Shown here piece after piece: positions 33,606 through 41,700 of a stretch of 64,000 nt of DNA. Below the pieces are notes generated by a model that did no database searches, had not been told where the DNA came from, and worked only from the letters and a program-made list of their open reading frames with translations. Each line of letters opens with the position of its first letter. Within the stretch, counting starts at the first letter, position 1. A program made the translations under genes and the position numbers. The stretch comes from an uncultured Pseudoflavonifractor sp. (GTDB lineage: Bacteria; Bacillota; Clostridia; Oscillospirales; Oscillospiraceae), in the NCBI RefSeq assembly GCF_944387805.1, contig NZ_CALXGI010000007.1:18043-82042 (forward strand), written 5' to 3'.

Positions 33606-33620
33606 AGCAAACGACAAATC
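33596..33620. mobile_element. Left junction (attL) of the conjugative element in sigK
   Basis: The junction is placed where sigma-K homology ends, after the codons for His-Ile-Ile (about 33597). The exact core sequence cannot be fixed without the right junction or an empty-site genome. Confidence 0.7.
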
Positions 33621-33897
33621 CGAGTGTAGCGGCGGTGCAAAGCTACTGTCAGGCTCAGTGCGAGTGGATGGCTATAACCGGCATTTGGACATCCTCTATG
33701 AGGCCAGTATCTTGTTGCCTGCATGATACAGAGCTGGAGATGCCCCCATGAATTTTATATGGACAAGCCCGAGAATCCATTGTGGGACAAGGGTTCTTGG
33801 CTTTGCTTGTGGAAAAGTTGCTTTGGCCCTTGTATCACACATCGCTCACTGCATCAATCATGGTATCACCTTTGCTTGAGCGATGAATTTCAAATCG

Positions 33898-33926
33898 AAT
33901 ATATCAGTATCATATTATTTGTTCAA
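33898..33926 (-). promoter_or_regulatory. Antisense promoter within the repA leader
   Basis: Minus strand TTGAAC (33926-33921), 17-bp spacer, TATATT (33903-33898). Transcription leftward would give an RNA complementary to the leader stems. Confidence 0.5.
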
Positions 33927-33958
33927 GGAGAGCGTTTTGAATACGCTCTCCTTTTTTG
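33925..33958 (+). terminator. Terminator/attenuator directly upstream of repA
   Basis: A 10-bp stem (33925-33934 with 33944-33953) with a TTTTTT tail ends only 4 bp before the AGGGGGTGAT ribosome site of repA. Confidence 0.8.
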
Positions 33959-33974
33959 ATAGGGGGTGATCGTT

Positions 33975-34403
33975 ATGGCTTCCGTGGAGCTTTCTTATTA
34001 TTACGGTTATGAAGCAGAACAGTTTTCATTTTACCGTATCCCCAAGCTGCTCTTTACAGACAGCCGGTTTGCTGGCATATCGACAGATGCCAAGCTGCTC
34101 TACGGCATCCTGCTTGACCGCATGAGCCTGTCCATGAAGAACGGGTGGCACGACGAGCAAGGCCGGGTATATATCATATTTACCCTGGATGACGTTGCGG
34201 AGACGCTTGGGTACAAGACAGAGAAGGCAATCAAGCTGTTCAACGAATTGGACACCAAGAAAGGAGTTGGTCTGATTGAGCGGGTAAGGCAAGGTCAAGG
34301 ACGGGCCTCCCTGATCTACGTCAAAAACTTCGCCGGAGAAAAACAGACTTCGGAAAGACCGAAATCAAGACCTCGGAAAAACAGAGGTCAAGACTTCGGA
34401 TAA
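33975..34403 (+). CDS. RepA_N-type replication initiator, shortened at its C-terminus
   Basis: The 142-residue product has the RepA_N (initiator A N-terminal) domain: YYGYEAEQFSFYRIPKLLF, AKLLYGILLDRMSLSMKNGW and a winged-helix TLDDVAETLGYKTEKAIKLF. AGGGGG precedes the ATG at 33975. After the domain the gene enters eight 23-bp repeats; a TAA inside the third unit (34401-34403) stops it. The same frame after the stop still encodes SKVKTSEKQKSRLPKN, and a tail NKTEYSDTDWSKER lies in another frame. Relatives I know continue through such repeats, so this copy looks truncated by repeat-length or point change. The DNA-binding domain is intact. Confidence 0.8.
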   Translation: MASVELSYYYGYEAEQFSFYRIPKLLFTDSRFAGISTDAKLLYGILLDRMSLSMKNGWHDEQGRVYIIFTLDDVAETLGYKTEKAIKLFNELDTKKGVGLIERVRQGQGRASLIYVKNFAGEKQTSERPKSRPRKNRGQDFG

Positions 34404-34527
34404 TCGAAGGTCAAGACCTCGGAAAAACAGAAGTCAAGACTTCCGAAAAACAGAAGTCAAGACCTCCGAAAAGCAGAACTCTAAACCTCGGGAAATCAGA
34501 GGTCAAGACCTCGGAAAAACCGAGGGT
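34346..34527 (+). repeat. Eight tandem 23-bp palindromic repeats at the repA 3' end (iteron-like)
   Basis: Units start at 34346, 34369, 34392, 34415, 34438, 34461, 34484 and 34507, an exact 23-bp period. Each is about GACYTCGG-AAAAAC-AGARGTC plus AA, itself an imperfect inverted repeat. Iteron arrays linked to rep genes are typical origin elements, so this is the candidate vegetative origin. Because 23 is not a multiple of 3, each unit changes the reading frame. Confidence 0.85.
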
Positions 34528-34644
34528 AATAAGACTGAGTATAGTGATACTGACTGGAGTAAAGAAAGAATACATACCGAAAAAAGAATAAGAGAGCCTG
34601 CCCTTCAAAAGGGCAAGCTGACAATCGAAACGGAGGTGTTATAA

Positions 34645-35454
34645 ATGCACACAATCGCACTGGCCAATCAAAAAGGCGGCGTCGGCAAGACCACCACGGC
34701 AGCAAGTTTGGCCATTGGTCTTTCTCGGCAAGGTAAAAAAGTTCTTCTGGTTGACGCAGATGCTCAGGGTAATCTCACCCAACTTCTCGGTTGGGAGCAG
34801 CCGGACGAGCTGAACCCTACCCTGGCAACGGTCATGGGGAAGATCATCACCGATAAGCCCATTGAGCCGCACGATGGCATTCTGCACCATCAGGACGGCG
34901 TGGATCTGATGCCTGCCAACATAGAGCTGTCCGCCACCGAGGTAACGCTGGTCAACACAATGAGCCGGGAGACGGTCTTGCGGCAATATCTCTCTACCGT
35001 CCAGAGGGACTACGACTATGCCATCGTGGACTGTATGCCTTCCCTGGGGATGCTGACCATCAACGCACTGACAGCAGCCAACAGCGTTATCATCCCGGTA
35101 CAGGCTCACTACCTGCCCGCCAAGGGCTTAGAGCAATTACTTAAAACCGTAATGCGGGTAAAGCGTCAGCTGAATCCCGGACTGGAGATCGGCGGCATCC
35201 TGATGACGATGGTTGACAGCCGCACCACTCTTTCCCGTGGCGTTATTGAGCAAATCCGGGTAGCCTATGGAGGCGGGGTGTTCCACAGCGAAATTCCCCG
35301 TTCTATCCGTGCCGCTGAGATCAGCTTGGAGCACAAAAACATCTTTGAACACGACAAGGAGGGACGGGTAGCAAGCGCATATGAATCTTTTACCAGGGAG
35401 GTGATGAACCTTGGCAGGCAACGTCAAAAACATGGGCCTGGCCTCACTCGATGA
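34645..35454 (+). CDS. parA: ParA/Soj-family partition ATPase
   Basis: This 269-residue protein has the deviant Walker A motif KGGVGKTT (residues 10-17), the DADAQGN motif, Walker B-type YAIVDCMPSLG and the QAHYLPAKGLEQL switch region. ParA proteins partition plasmids or circular element forms together with ParB, which is encoded next with a 44-bp overlap. GGAGGTG stands before the ATG. Its presence with repA suggests the excised element can replicate and be maintained. Confidence 0.93.
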   Translation: MHTIALANQKGGVGKTTTAASLAIGLSRQGKKVLLVDADAQGNLTQLLGWEQPDELNPTLATVMGKIITDKPIEPHDGILHHQDGVDLMPANIELSATEVTLVNTMSRETVLRQYLSTVQRDYDYAIVDCMPSLGMLTINALTAANSVIIPVQAHYLPAKGLEQLLKTVMRVKRQLNPGLEIGGILMTMVDSRTTLSRGVIEQIRVAYGGGVFHSEIPRSIRAAEISLEHKNIFEHDKEGRVASAYESFTREVMNLGRQRQKHGPGLTR

Positions 35455-36352
35455 TCTGTTCAAAAGTGAGCAGGAACGGCAGCAGGACACCCACGAGCGC
35501 ATCCTGAACATACCCGTCGGTGAGATCTACCCCTATGCCAGACAGCCATACTCCATCAAGCGGCCCACGCCGGATCTGGTTCGGCTTATGGACAGCATCG
35601 AGCAGGTGGGGGTTGCGGAACCGCTAATCGTCCGCCCCCGGACGGAGGGCGGCTACGAGATTATCTCCGGCCATCGCCGTGACTATTGCGCCAGGACGGT
35701 GGGTCTGGAAAGCCTGCCGGTTATCATCCGGGAGTACACGGACGATGAGGCTGACATTCTGGTGGTGGACTATAACATCACCCGTGAGGACTTGCTGCCC
35801 AGTGAAAAGGCCAGGGCGTACAGCCTGAAGTTGGAGGCCATGAAGCGACAGGCCGGACGACCCTCAAAAGAAAATGGGGGCCAAGTTGGACTCCATTTTA
35901 TCCGTGGAAAATCGAAGGATATTTTAGCTGAGCAAGTTGGCGAAAGCGCAACCCAAATACAGCGGTATGTAAATCTAACAAAGCTGATCCCTCCCCTGCT
36001 GGAGCAGGTGGACAACGGGATTTTGAAGGTCACGCCCGCAGCGGACTACATTTCCCATCTGAGCGAAAAAGAGCAAACTGCCCTGTTGGTCATCATGGAA
36101 CGGGATGAGGTATCTCCCAGCCTGGGACAGGCCAAGCGTCTTAAGGAACTGAGTGAGGAGGGAAAGCTGGATGCCAATGTCATGGAGGTGCTTCTTCGGG
36201 AGGACAAGTCCCTGGCCCGGAAAGTGACCTTAAAAAATGATCGCCTGCAAAAATACTTCCCGCCCAGCTATACCCCCAAGCAGATGGAAGAAGTAATTAT
36301 CCGGCTCCTGGATCAGTGGCAGAGAAAGAAAATGCGGGAACAGGAGCGATGA
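35411..36352 (+). CDS. parB: ParB/Spo0J-family partition protein
   Basis: The 313-residue protein has the ParB N-terminal nuclease/CTPase-type domain (GEIYPYARQPY, EQVGVAEPLIVRP, YEIISGHRRD with the GHRR-type box) and a central HTH (DILAEQVGESATQIQRY). The C-terminus is basic. TTG is the start at 35411, with GGGAGGTGATG upstream, inside the end of parA. The protein ends in Gln-Glu-Arg, and its last codons carry the AGGAGCG ribosome site for the next gene. Confidence 0.92.
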   Translation: MAGNVKNMGLASLDDLFKSEQERQQDTHERILNIPVGEIYPYARQPYSIKRPTPDLVRLMDSIEQVGVAEPLIVRPRTEGGYEIISGHRRDYCARTVGLESLPVIIREYTDDEADILVVDYNITREDLLPSEKARAYSLKLEAMKRQAGRPSKENGGQVGLHFIRGKSKDILAEQVGESATQIQRYVNLTKLIPPLLEQVDNGILKVTPAADYISHLSEKEQTALLVIMERDEVSPSLGQAKRLKELSEEGKLDANVMEVLLREDKSLARKVTLKNDRLQKYFPPSYTPKQMEEVIIRLLDQWQRKKMREQER

Positions 36353-36353
36353 T

Positions 36354-36671
36354 ATGAACGAGATGGATCAGATTCTTATGCGGGAGCATCATTTAGAGAA
36401 CGAAACCCTTTCCTTGAAGGCAAAGGGTTTATTCTCTATCATGCTGCTTCAGGAACCGACCTGGAATTTCACTGTCCGCAATTTGGCAGAACTGAGCCGG
36501 GATGGGATCGAGGCGGTTGGCAATGCCGTTCGTGAGCTGGAGAAAGCCGGCTATGTGGAGCGGCACCGGGAATACAGTCCGGAAGGGCATATCAGCGGAG
36601 TGCGTTATATACTGCACAGAACCCCATGTCAGGGAAAACCGGCACCGGAAAATCACCAGCCGGAAAACTAA
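36354..36671 (+). CDS. Small winged-helix DNA-binding protein
   Basis: The 105-residue protein has a winged-helix domain of the kind used in replication initiators: LSLKAKGLFSIMLLQ, FTVRNLAELSRDGIEAVGNAV and a wing GYVERHREYSPEGHISGVRY. Such proteins commonly follow parB in these elements. It starts 1 bp after the parB stop. The role is probably regulation or replication; a target is unknown. Confidence 0.75.
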   Translation: MNEMDQILMREHHLENETLSLKAKGLFSIMLLQEPTWNFTVRNLAELSRDGIEAVGNAVRELEKAGYVERHREYSPEGHISGVRYILHRTPCQGKPAPENHQPEN

Positions 36672-36687
36672 ATCAAGTTGTGATAAG

Positions 36688-36708
36688 CGGCTCGTAGGGC
36701 CGTTTTTT
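36688..36708 (+). terminator. Weak terminator-like hairpin
   Basis: CGGC (36688-36691) pairs with GCCG (36699-36702), followed by TTTTTT. The stem is short. Confidence 0.4.
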
Positions 36709-36729
36709 GTTGCCTAAAAGGAGGTCAAA

Positions 36730-37533
36730 ATGAGCGGAGCACTACCGGAACAATGCTGTTCTATCCTGCCCAGCACCGGGGAACTGATTGTGATTAAGCG
36801 AGGCGAGCGTGGGTACTACCGCAGCGAGTGGAACACAGACAGTCGGGAGGAAAACAAAAACATTGCGGACTTCACCAACAGCCGCATGGGGATCACACTG
36901 GCGCAGCTGGAAGCCATGATCTGCGGCTCCATGTGCGGCTGGGATGTCCCCGGCGCACAGCCCCAGTTCTATCTCGACAGGGCATCCAAGGAAAAGAGCG
37001 TTGCCATCACCGGCCACATCAAACATCCCGTCTTGTCCACCTATTTCCCAGTGAAGGGGAAACTTCACACCTACCACATCATGGGGGCGGATGCCTATTA
37101 CATCGACTTTTCCTCTATGCCCAAGATGATGATGGAAGAACGGCTGGGTTACACCTACCACCCCAACTTGGTCACAGGAGAGCTTATGATCCCCGTCTCT
37201 TATCAGCAAGGGCAAAACGGAAGCTATACCCTGTACCTGGGGAACGGCTCTTTCCATCATACCACGGAACAATATAAAGGCTACACGATGATGGCATCTG
37301 TGAGCATGGAAGATCGTGAAATTGCAGTGGGGTTCCACTCTCAGGATTCCCACCAGTATGCTGTTTGGGACTGGCAACCAAATCACAAGCCAAATCCTGC
37401 ACATACGAGCTTTACAGAGTACGCAGAAGCCATGAAATGCTTTGAAACACACGTTACCATGCTTTACGCACTGCATCGCCATTTGCGGCGGGAAACTCAT
37501 AAACAGAAAGATTCCACAGGAAGGGAGCGTTAA
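36730..37533 (+). CDS. Conserved element protein of unknown function
   Basis: This 267-residue soluble protein has no signal peptide or membrane segment. It contains a possible Cys-rich segment (GSMCGWDV) and beta-rich sections (HTYHIMGADAYYIDF, GSYTLYLGNGSFHHT). I do not recognise a domain. AAAGGAGG precedes the ATG. It ends in Arg-Glu-Arg, and the next gene starts 3 bp later. Likely an accessory conjugation or host-adaptation factor, by position only. Confidence 0.65.
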   Translation: MSGALPEQCCSILPSTGELIVIKRGERGYYRSEWNTDSREENKNIADFTNSRMGITLAQLEAMICGSMCGWDVPGAQPQFYLDRASKEKSVAITGHIKHPVLSTYFPVKGKLHTYHIMGADAYYIDFSSMPKMMMEERLGYTYHPNLVTGELMIPVSYQQGQNGSYTLYLGNGSFHHTTEQYKGYTMMASVSMEDREIAVGFHSQDSHQYAVWDWQPNHKPNPAHTSFTEYAEAMKCFETHVTMLYALHRHLRRETHKQKDSTGRER

Positions 37534-37535
37534 AG

Positions 37536-38135
37536 ATGGCTGTCCCCGAAATGGCGGGGGATTACGAAATCCTCCAGTCCATCCGTTTGGGCGGGCGCAT
37601 GATGCTTCTGGGCTACAATCCCAGGGACAAGGAAACGCCCTACATGACCTGTTATCAGCAATATAACCTGCTGGGTGAGAAAATCTTTCCCCAGGCTGTT
37701 GCCGGTGACAGTTATATCGAGATCATGCAAATTTTTCTGAATCGTTTGCAGGAGCAGCAAAAGGCGGTGGCGGAATTCCGGGAGAAGCGTGCTGTACCCA
37801 TTGAGGTGCTAGGAGCCGAGCATTGTCGTGAGCGTGGCGAGAAAGAATCCCTGGAGGGCAAACTTGTGATTCTCAGGCCGACCAGCTTGGCGGCTGAGTA
37901 CCGCACGGCAGATTGCCAGCTTGGGTACGCAGTCGGCGGCTTTGGGTGCAGCTCAGGAGCAAGAGGCAGAGCCGTGTACTTTCAGGAGCTGTTTTCTGGT
38001 GAGCGGTGCCGGTGGGATGCCTCGGATGTCCTGGGGATTGCAGATCTCACCAAACTGCCCGATTGGGCGCAGGAAAAGATGAAGGAGCATGACCGCACCC
38101 CGCCGAAAAAAGCAAGAGGAGGGCATGAACGATGA
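37536..38135 (+). CDS. Conserved element protein of unknown function
   Basis: This 199-residue soluble protein begins DYEILQSIRLGGRMMLLGYN and contains TPYMTCYQQYNLLGEKIFP. A central segment LGYAVGGFGCSSGARGRAVYF has the feel of the YodL/LPD accessory folds seen in neighbouring genes, but I cannot assign one. It ends in His-Glu-Arg and overlaps the next start by 4 bp (ATGA). Confidence 0.6.
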   Translation: MAVPEMAGDYEILQSIRLGGRMMLLGYNPRDKETPYMTCYQQYNLLGEKIFPQAVAGDSYIEIMQIFLNRLQEQQKAVAEFREKRAVPIEVLGAEHCRERGEKESLEGKLVILRPTSLAAEYRTADCQLGYAVGGFGCSSGARGRAVYFQELFSGERCRWDASDVLGIADLTKLPDWAQEKMKEHDRTPPKKARGGHER

Positions 38136-38788
38136 GCCAGGAACCTATCAACATTGCGGGCGTATGCGCCTTTCCCAATCCGAATGGGGTACGGGATATG
38201 CGGTTTGTGGACTGCAACTACAACACGCTCTTTCGCCTGCCTAACCACAGCAGCATCATTATGACAAAGCCGGACGGCACTCAGATGAAGCAGCAGTGCT
38301 CCTACATCGATGACTACCACATCTACATAGGGCAGTGCGGCTTTCACATCATGGAGTTTGCGGAAATGGCGTGGCGCAACGGCTACACCTACCTGCCGGA
38401 GCATCCGAGAGAGCAGGACTGCTGCGACACCTACGCACTCTACCAGATCAAAGATGTCATCAAGACGGATTACTTCTGCTGCGCCTATGAACGGGCCAAG
38501 GGGCGAATCAGGCCCGCCGATTACCGCTGTGTGTATCGTGGCAACCTCGGCCCTGGAACCACGCTGGAGGATCTTCGCAAAAAGCACGGCATGGAGCACC
38601 GGCCCGGAGGCGGCACCCTCCGCGCTCTCTGCGACAGCGATATTCTGCTGGTCAATCAAAGTGGCAAGCAGGCCGCCTACTATGTGGAGGCCGAAAAATT
38701 CCAGGAGCTGCCCGACAGCTTTGCGGCGCAGCTTCCCCAGCAGAACAAGCCGGAAAAGAACAAGCACAAGCATGAATTTGAACGATAG
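38132..38788 (+). CDS. YodL-like accessory protein, possible LPD28-type N-terminus
   Basis: The 218-residue protein starts NIAGVCAFPNPNGVRDMRF, which resembles the LPD28 domain named in surveys of polyvalent element proteins. It continues with a YodL-like region: DYRCVYRGNLGPGTTLEDL, RPGGGTLRALCDSDILLV and AAYYVEAEKF. YodL domains occur in phage and conjugative-element accessory proteins; their function is not settled. It ends in Phe-Glu-Arg and is followed by the giant helicase gene with its own TAGGAGG. Confidence 0.65.
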   Translation: MSQEPINIAGVCAFPNPNGVRDMRFVDCNYNTLFRLPNHSSIIMTKPDGTQMKQQCSYIDDYHIYIGQCGFHIMEFAEMAWRNGYTYLPEHPREQDCCDTYALYQIKDVIKTDYFCCAYERAKGRIRPADYRCVYRGNLGPGTTLEDLRKKHGMEHRPGGGTLRALCDSDILLVNQSGKQAAYYVEAEKFQELPDSFAAQLPQQNKPEKNKHKHEFER

Positions 38789-38796
38789 GAGGAAAC

Positions 38797-41700
38797 ATGG
38801 CGAGCAAGCTGCAAATCGTCACGGAGTTCAGCCAGAAGAAAACCCTGGAACTGGCCTCTGTGCGTGGGAACTGGCAGCGGTACTTAAAAACTGCCGCCAG
38901 GATTTATAAATACCCCTTCCGGGATCAGCTTCTGATCCATGTCCAGCGGCCCGACGCCACCGCCTGTGCCACCATTGAGTTCTGGAACAGTCGGATGGAT
39001 CGCTGGGTAAACCGGGGCAGCAGGGGCATTGCCCTGTTGGATGACTCCGGCCACAAGACCCGGCTCAAGTATGTCTTTAATGTATCAGACACGCACCCTG
39101 GACGTCACCGCCCCCAGGAGCCGCAGCTCTGGCAGATGGAACCCGCTTATGAGGAGGCTGTGCTGGAATCCATCAGCAACAGCTTTGAGGTGGAGCGAGA
39201 ACCCGGCGTCTCTTTCGTGGAACAGATCTGTTCCATGAGCCAGGCGATTGCGGAGGACAATCTGACCGATTATCTGGAAGAACTGCGCAACACCAGGGAG
39301 GATAGCTTCCTGGAAGATTTGGATGACCTGAATCTCTCCGTGCGGCTGAAAACCCTGCTGGCAAACAGCCTTGCCTACACGGTGCTGACCCGTTGCGGCT
39401 ATGACGCAGACCGCTACTTCGATGAGACGGATTTTGAATTCATCCACGATTTCTCTACCTATGAAACGGTATCTGTTCTGGGCAACGCCTCCAATTCCAT
39501 CTCAAAAATGGTGCTGCTGGAGATTGGGCGCACCATTCAGCAGCAGGAGCGCACTGCAAAATTTGCCAAGCAGCGAAACCCTGTGTATGATAGAGCCACA
39601 GAGGAACAACCCAGGGCGGCACGAAAGGAGAATGAAATCTATGACCGAGGAACTGACCTACACACAGATCGGGGAGTACCTGTATCCCGACCTGACCTTG
39701 CCGGAGACGGAGGAAGCCCCGATGGGCAAGTACGGGATGCTACACAAGACGTACCTGAAGGAGAACAAGGCGATGCTGTACGACCGGCTGCTGCTGGCGG
39801 GCAAGCTGGACGGGCACCTGATGGACATCGACCGGAGGGCCACCGAGATGGTAGAGCAGCTGACGAGAGAGCTGGCACAGCAGAACCGGGTGGACGAGGA
39901 GATGAAGGCCACCAATCAGATGGCGTGGGTACAGGCCATGAACAACTTCAAGGCATCGGCGGAGGAAGTGGTACTCCGGCAGCTGATTTACAGCTAATCC
40001 CCCCAGCGGAACAAGTTCATAACGCACCTACGGAAGCGGAGAATGTATTGCCTACATCCTCCGCTTTTTTTGTTGGACAGCAAGCGGTTGACCAGTTCCT
40101 GCGCTACGGCGGCAATACGGATCAGCTGCGGATGAGGGTGATCCATCTGTTTCAGATGGACATTCCCCTGCCCCTTATGATCACCCGCCTCCAGGCCCTC
40201 TATCACGGCGGCAACGGCATCACCACGGAGCACGGCCCCATGGCCGCATGGTATGACGAGGACGGCATCCACCTTGCCAATGGAGATCGGGCCAGATATG
40301 AAGCCAACGCCCAGGTCATCCCCTGGGAGAGTGTGGCCCAGCGCATCGGAGAGCTGCTGGAGGCCGGTCAGTTTGCCAGCAACGTGGAGCTGTTGGAGGC
40401 CGACGGGTATGAGCGCAGCCTTTTGGCGGAAAGTCTGATTTATCTGTACCGTGACCTAAACCGGGAAGATCACCCGAATGATTTCCTTCCCTGCCTGACC
40501 GACGGAGCAAAATGGCTGGACTTTCCGAAAGATCAACCCCGCCTTTCCGACCTTCTGGCAGACCCGGACTTCCGAAAAACTCTGCTGAACGAATACCGGA
40601 CATTTCTTGCCGCCTATCAGGAAGATCGCTCTATCATGCGCTTTCACTACCACGATTTTCGTGGTGTGCTGAACCGCCTGGAGGAACTGGACTTGCCCCG
40701 CAAGACCTTCAGCACCACCTTGACGGAACTGCCCGCCATCATGCCCTTTATCACGGAGGACGAGATTGACGAGGCCCTTTCTGGCGGAAGCCACTTTGAG
40801 GGCGGGCCGAAGCGGATCTACGGCTTCTTTCAGGAGCCGCACGACACCAAGGAAAAGGCGGACTTTCTGCGGAAGGAGTACGGTACAGGCAGTAATTCCC
40901 ACGCCCTGTCCAGGTCTGGATACAGCCATGAGGACTACGACAGTAAGGGTATCCGCTTCACCAAACGAAACTGCCCGGAAATCAATCTCTCCTGGGTGAA
41001 AGTCGCTCACCGTATTGAGAATCTGGTGCGCAAAGACCGCTACCTCTCCCCGGAGGCCATGGCGGAGTATGAAGATGAGCTTGTCAGCCAGAAGGTGCCG
41101 GAGGGCCAGGAGCCTACCCCCATGCAGTACAACGCCGTCAAGGAGCGATACCCCGACCATGTGGTGCTGTTTCAGGTGGGAGATTTCTATGAGCTGTATG
41201 GAGAGGATGCCAAGGCCCTTGCGCCGGAGCTGGGACTGACCCTGACCACCCGCCCCGTCCCTGGGGTTGGCCGAGTGGAAATGTGCGGCCTTCCCGCTCA
41301 CCGGCTGGAGCACTACACCAACCGGATGCGGCGCAACCATGATGTCCTTGTTTCCTCCCTGCCCGCAGGGGCAACGGAGCGCCGTGAAACAGTCATGGAG
41401 CGGTTCAGCGGCCCCCGCCGGTATCAGATTCCCTTGGGCAGTACGGTCTACATCGGCACAAAACCCTATGAGATGCAGTCTCTTGGGGAAACTACCGTCA
41501 CGCTTTACGACCCGGAATTTCCGCTGTTCACCCAAGAGTTCCCCCGTGCTGACTTTGATCGGAAACTGGAGGAAAATCCACTCAACGAACAATATTTCCT
41601 GCCTGATATGCCCCAGGAACAGGCACAGCCCACTGATACACGGGATTACAGCGGCAACTATCGCCTGCTTGACCGGCTGCGCACCGACTGTGAGTATTTT

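Larger units (their letters stand above)
33606..33974 (+). promoter_or_regulatory. Non-coding left end and structured leader of repA
   Basis: No gene is seen in these 369 bp. It holds a possible sense promoter TTGGAC-17-TATCTT (33685-33713), and stems ACAAGGG/CCCTTGT (33787-33793 with 33827-33833) and ATCGCTCA/TGAGCGAT (33841-33848 with 33877-33884). It also holds an antisense promoter and a terminator hairpin immediately before the repA ribosome site. The GAGCG and CGCTC segments recur in two stems, so alternative pairings are possible. This fits attenuation control of the initiator. Confidence 0.55.

Noticed and set aside
34346..34527. Tandem 23-bp repeats considered as a CRISPR array
   Set aside because: Units are adjacent with only AA between them, are imperfect, contain no unique spacers and lie at the 3' end of repA. 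Iteron-type repeats fit better.
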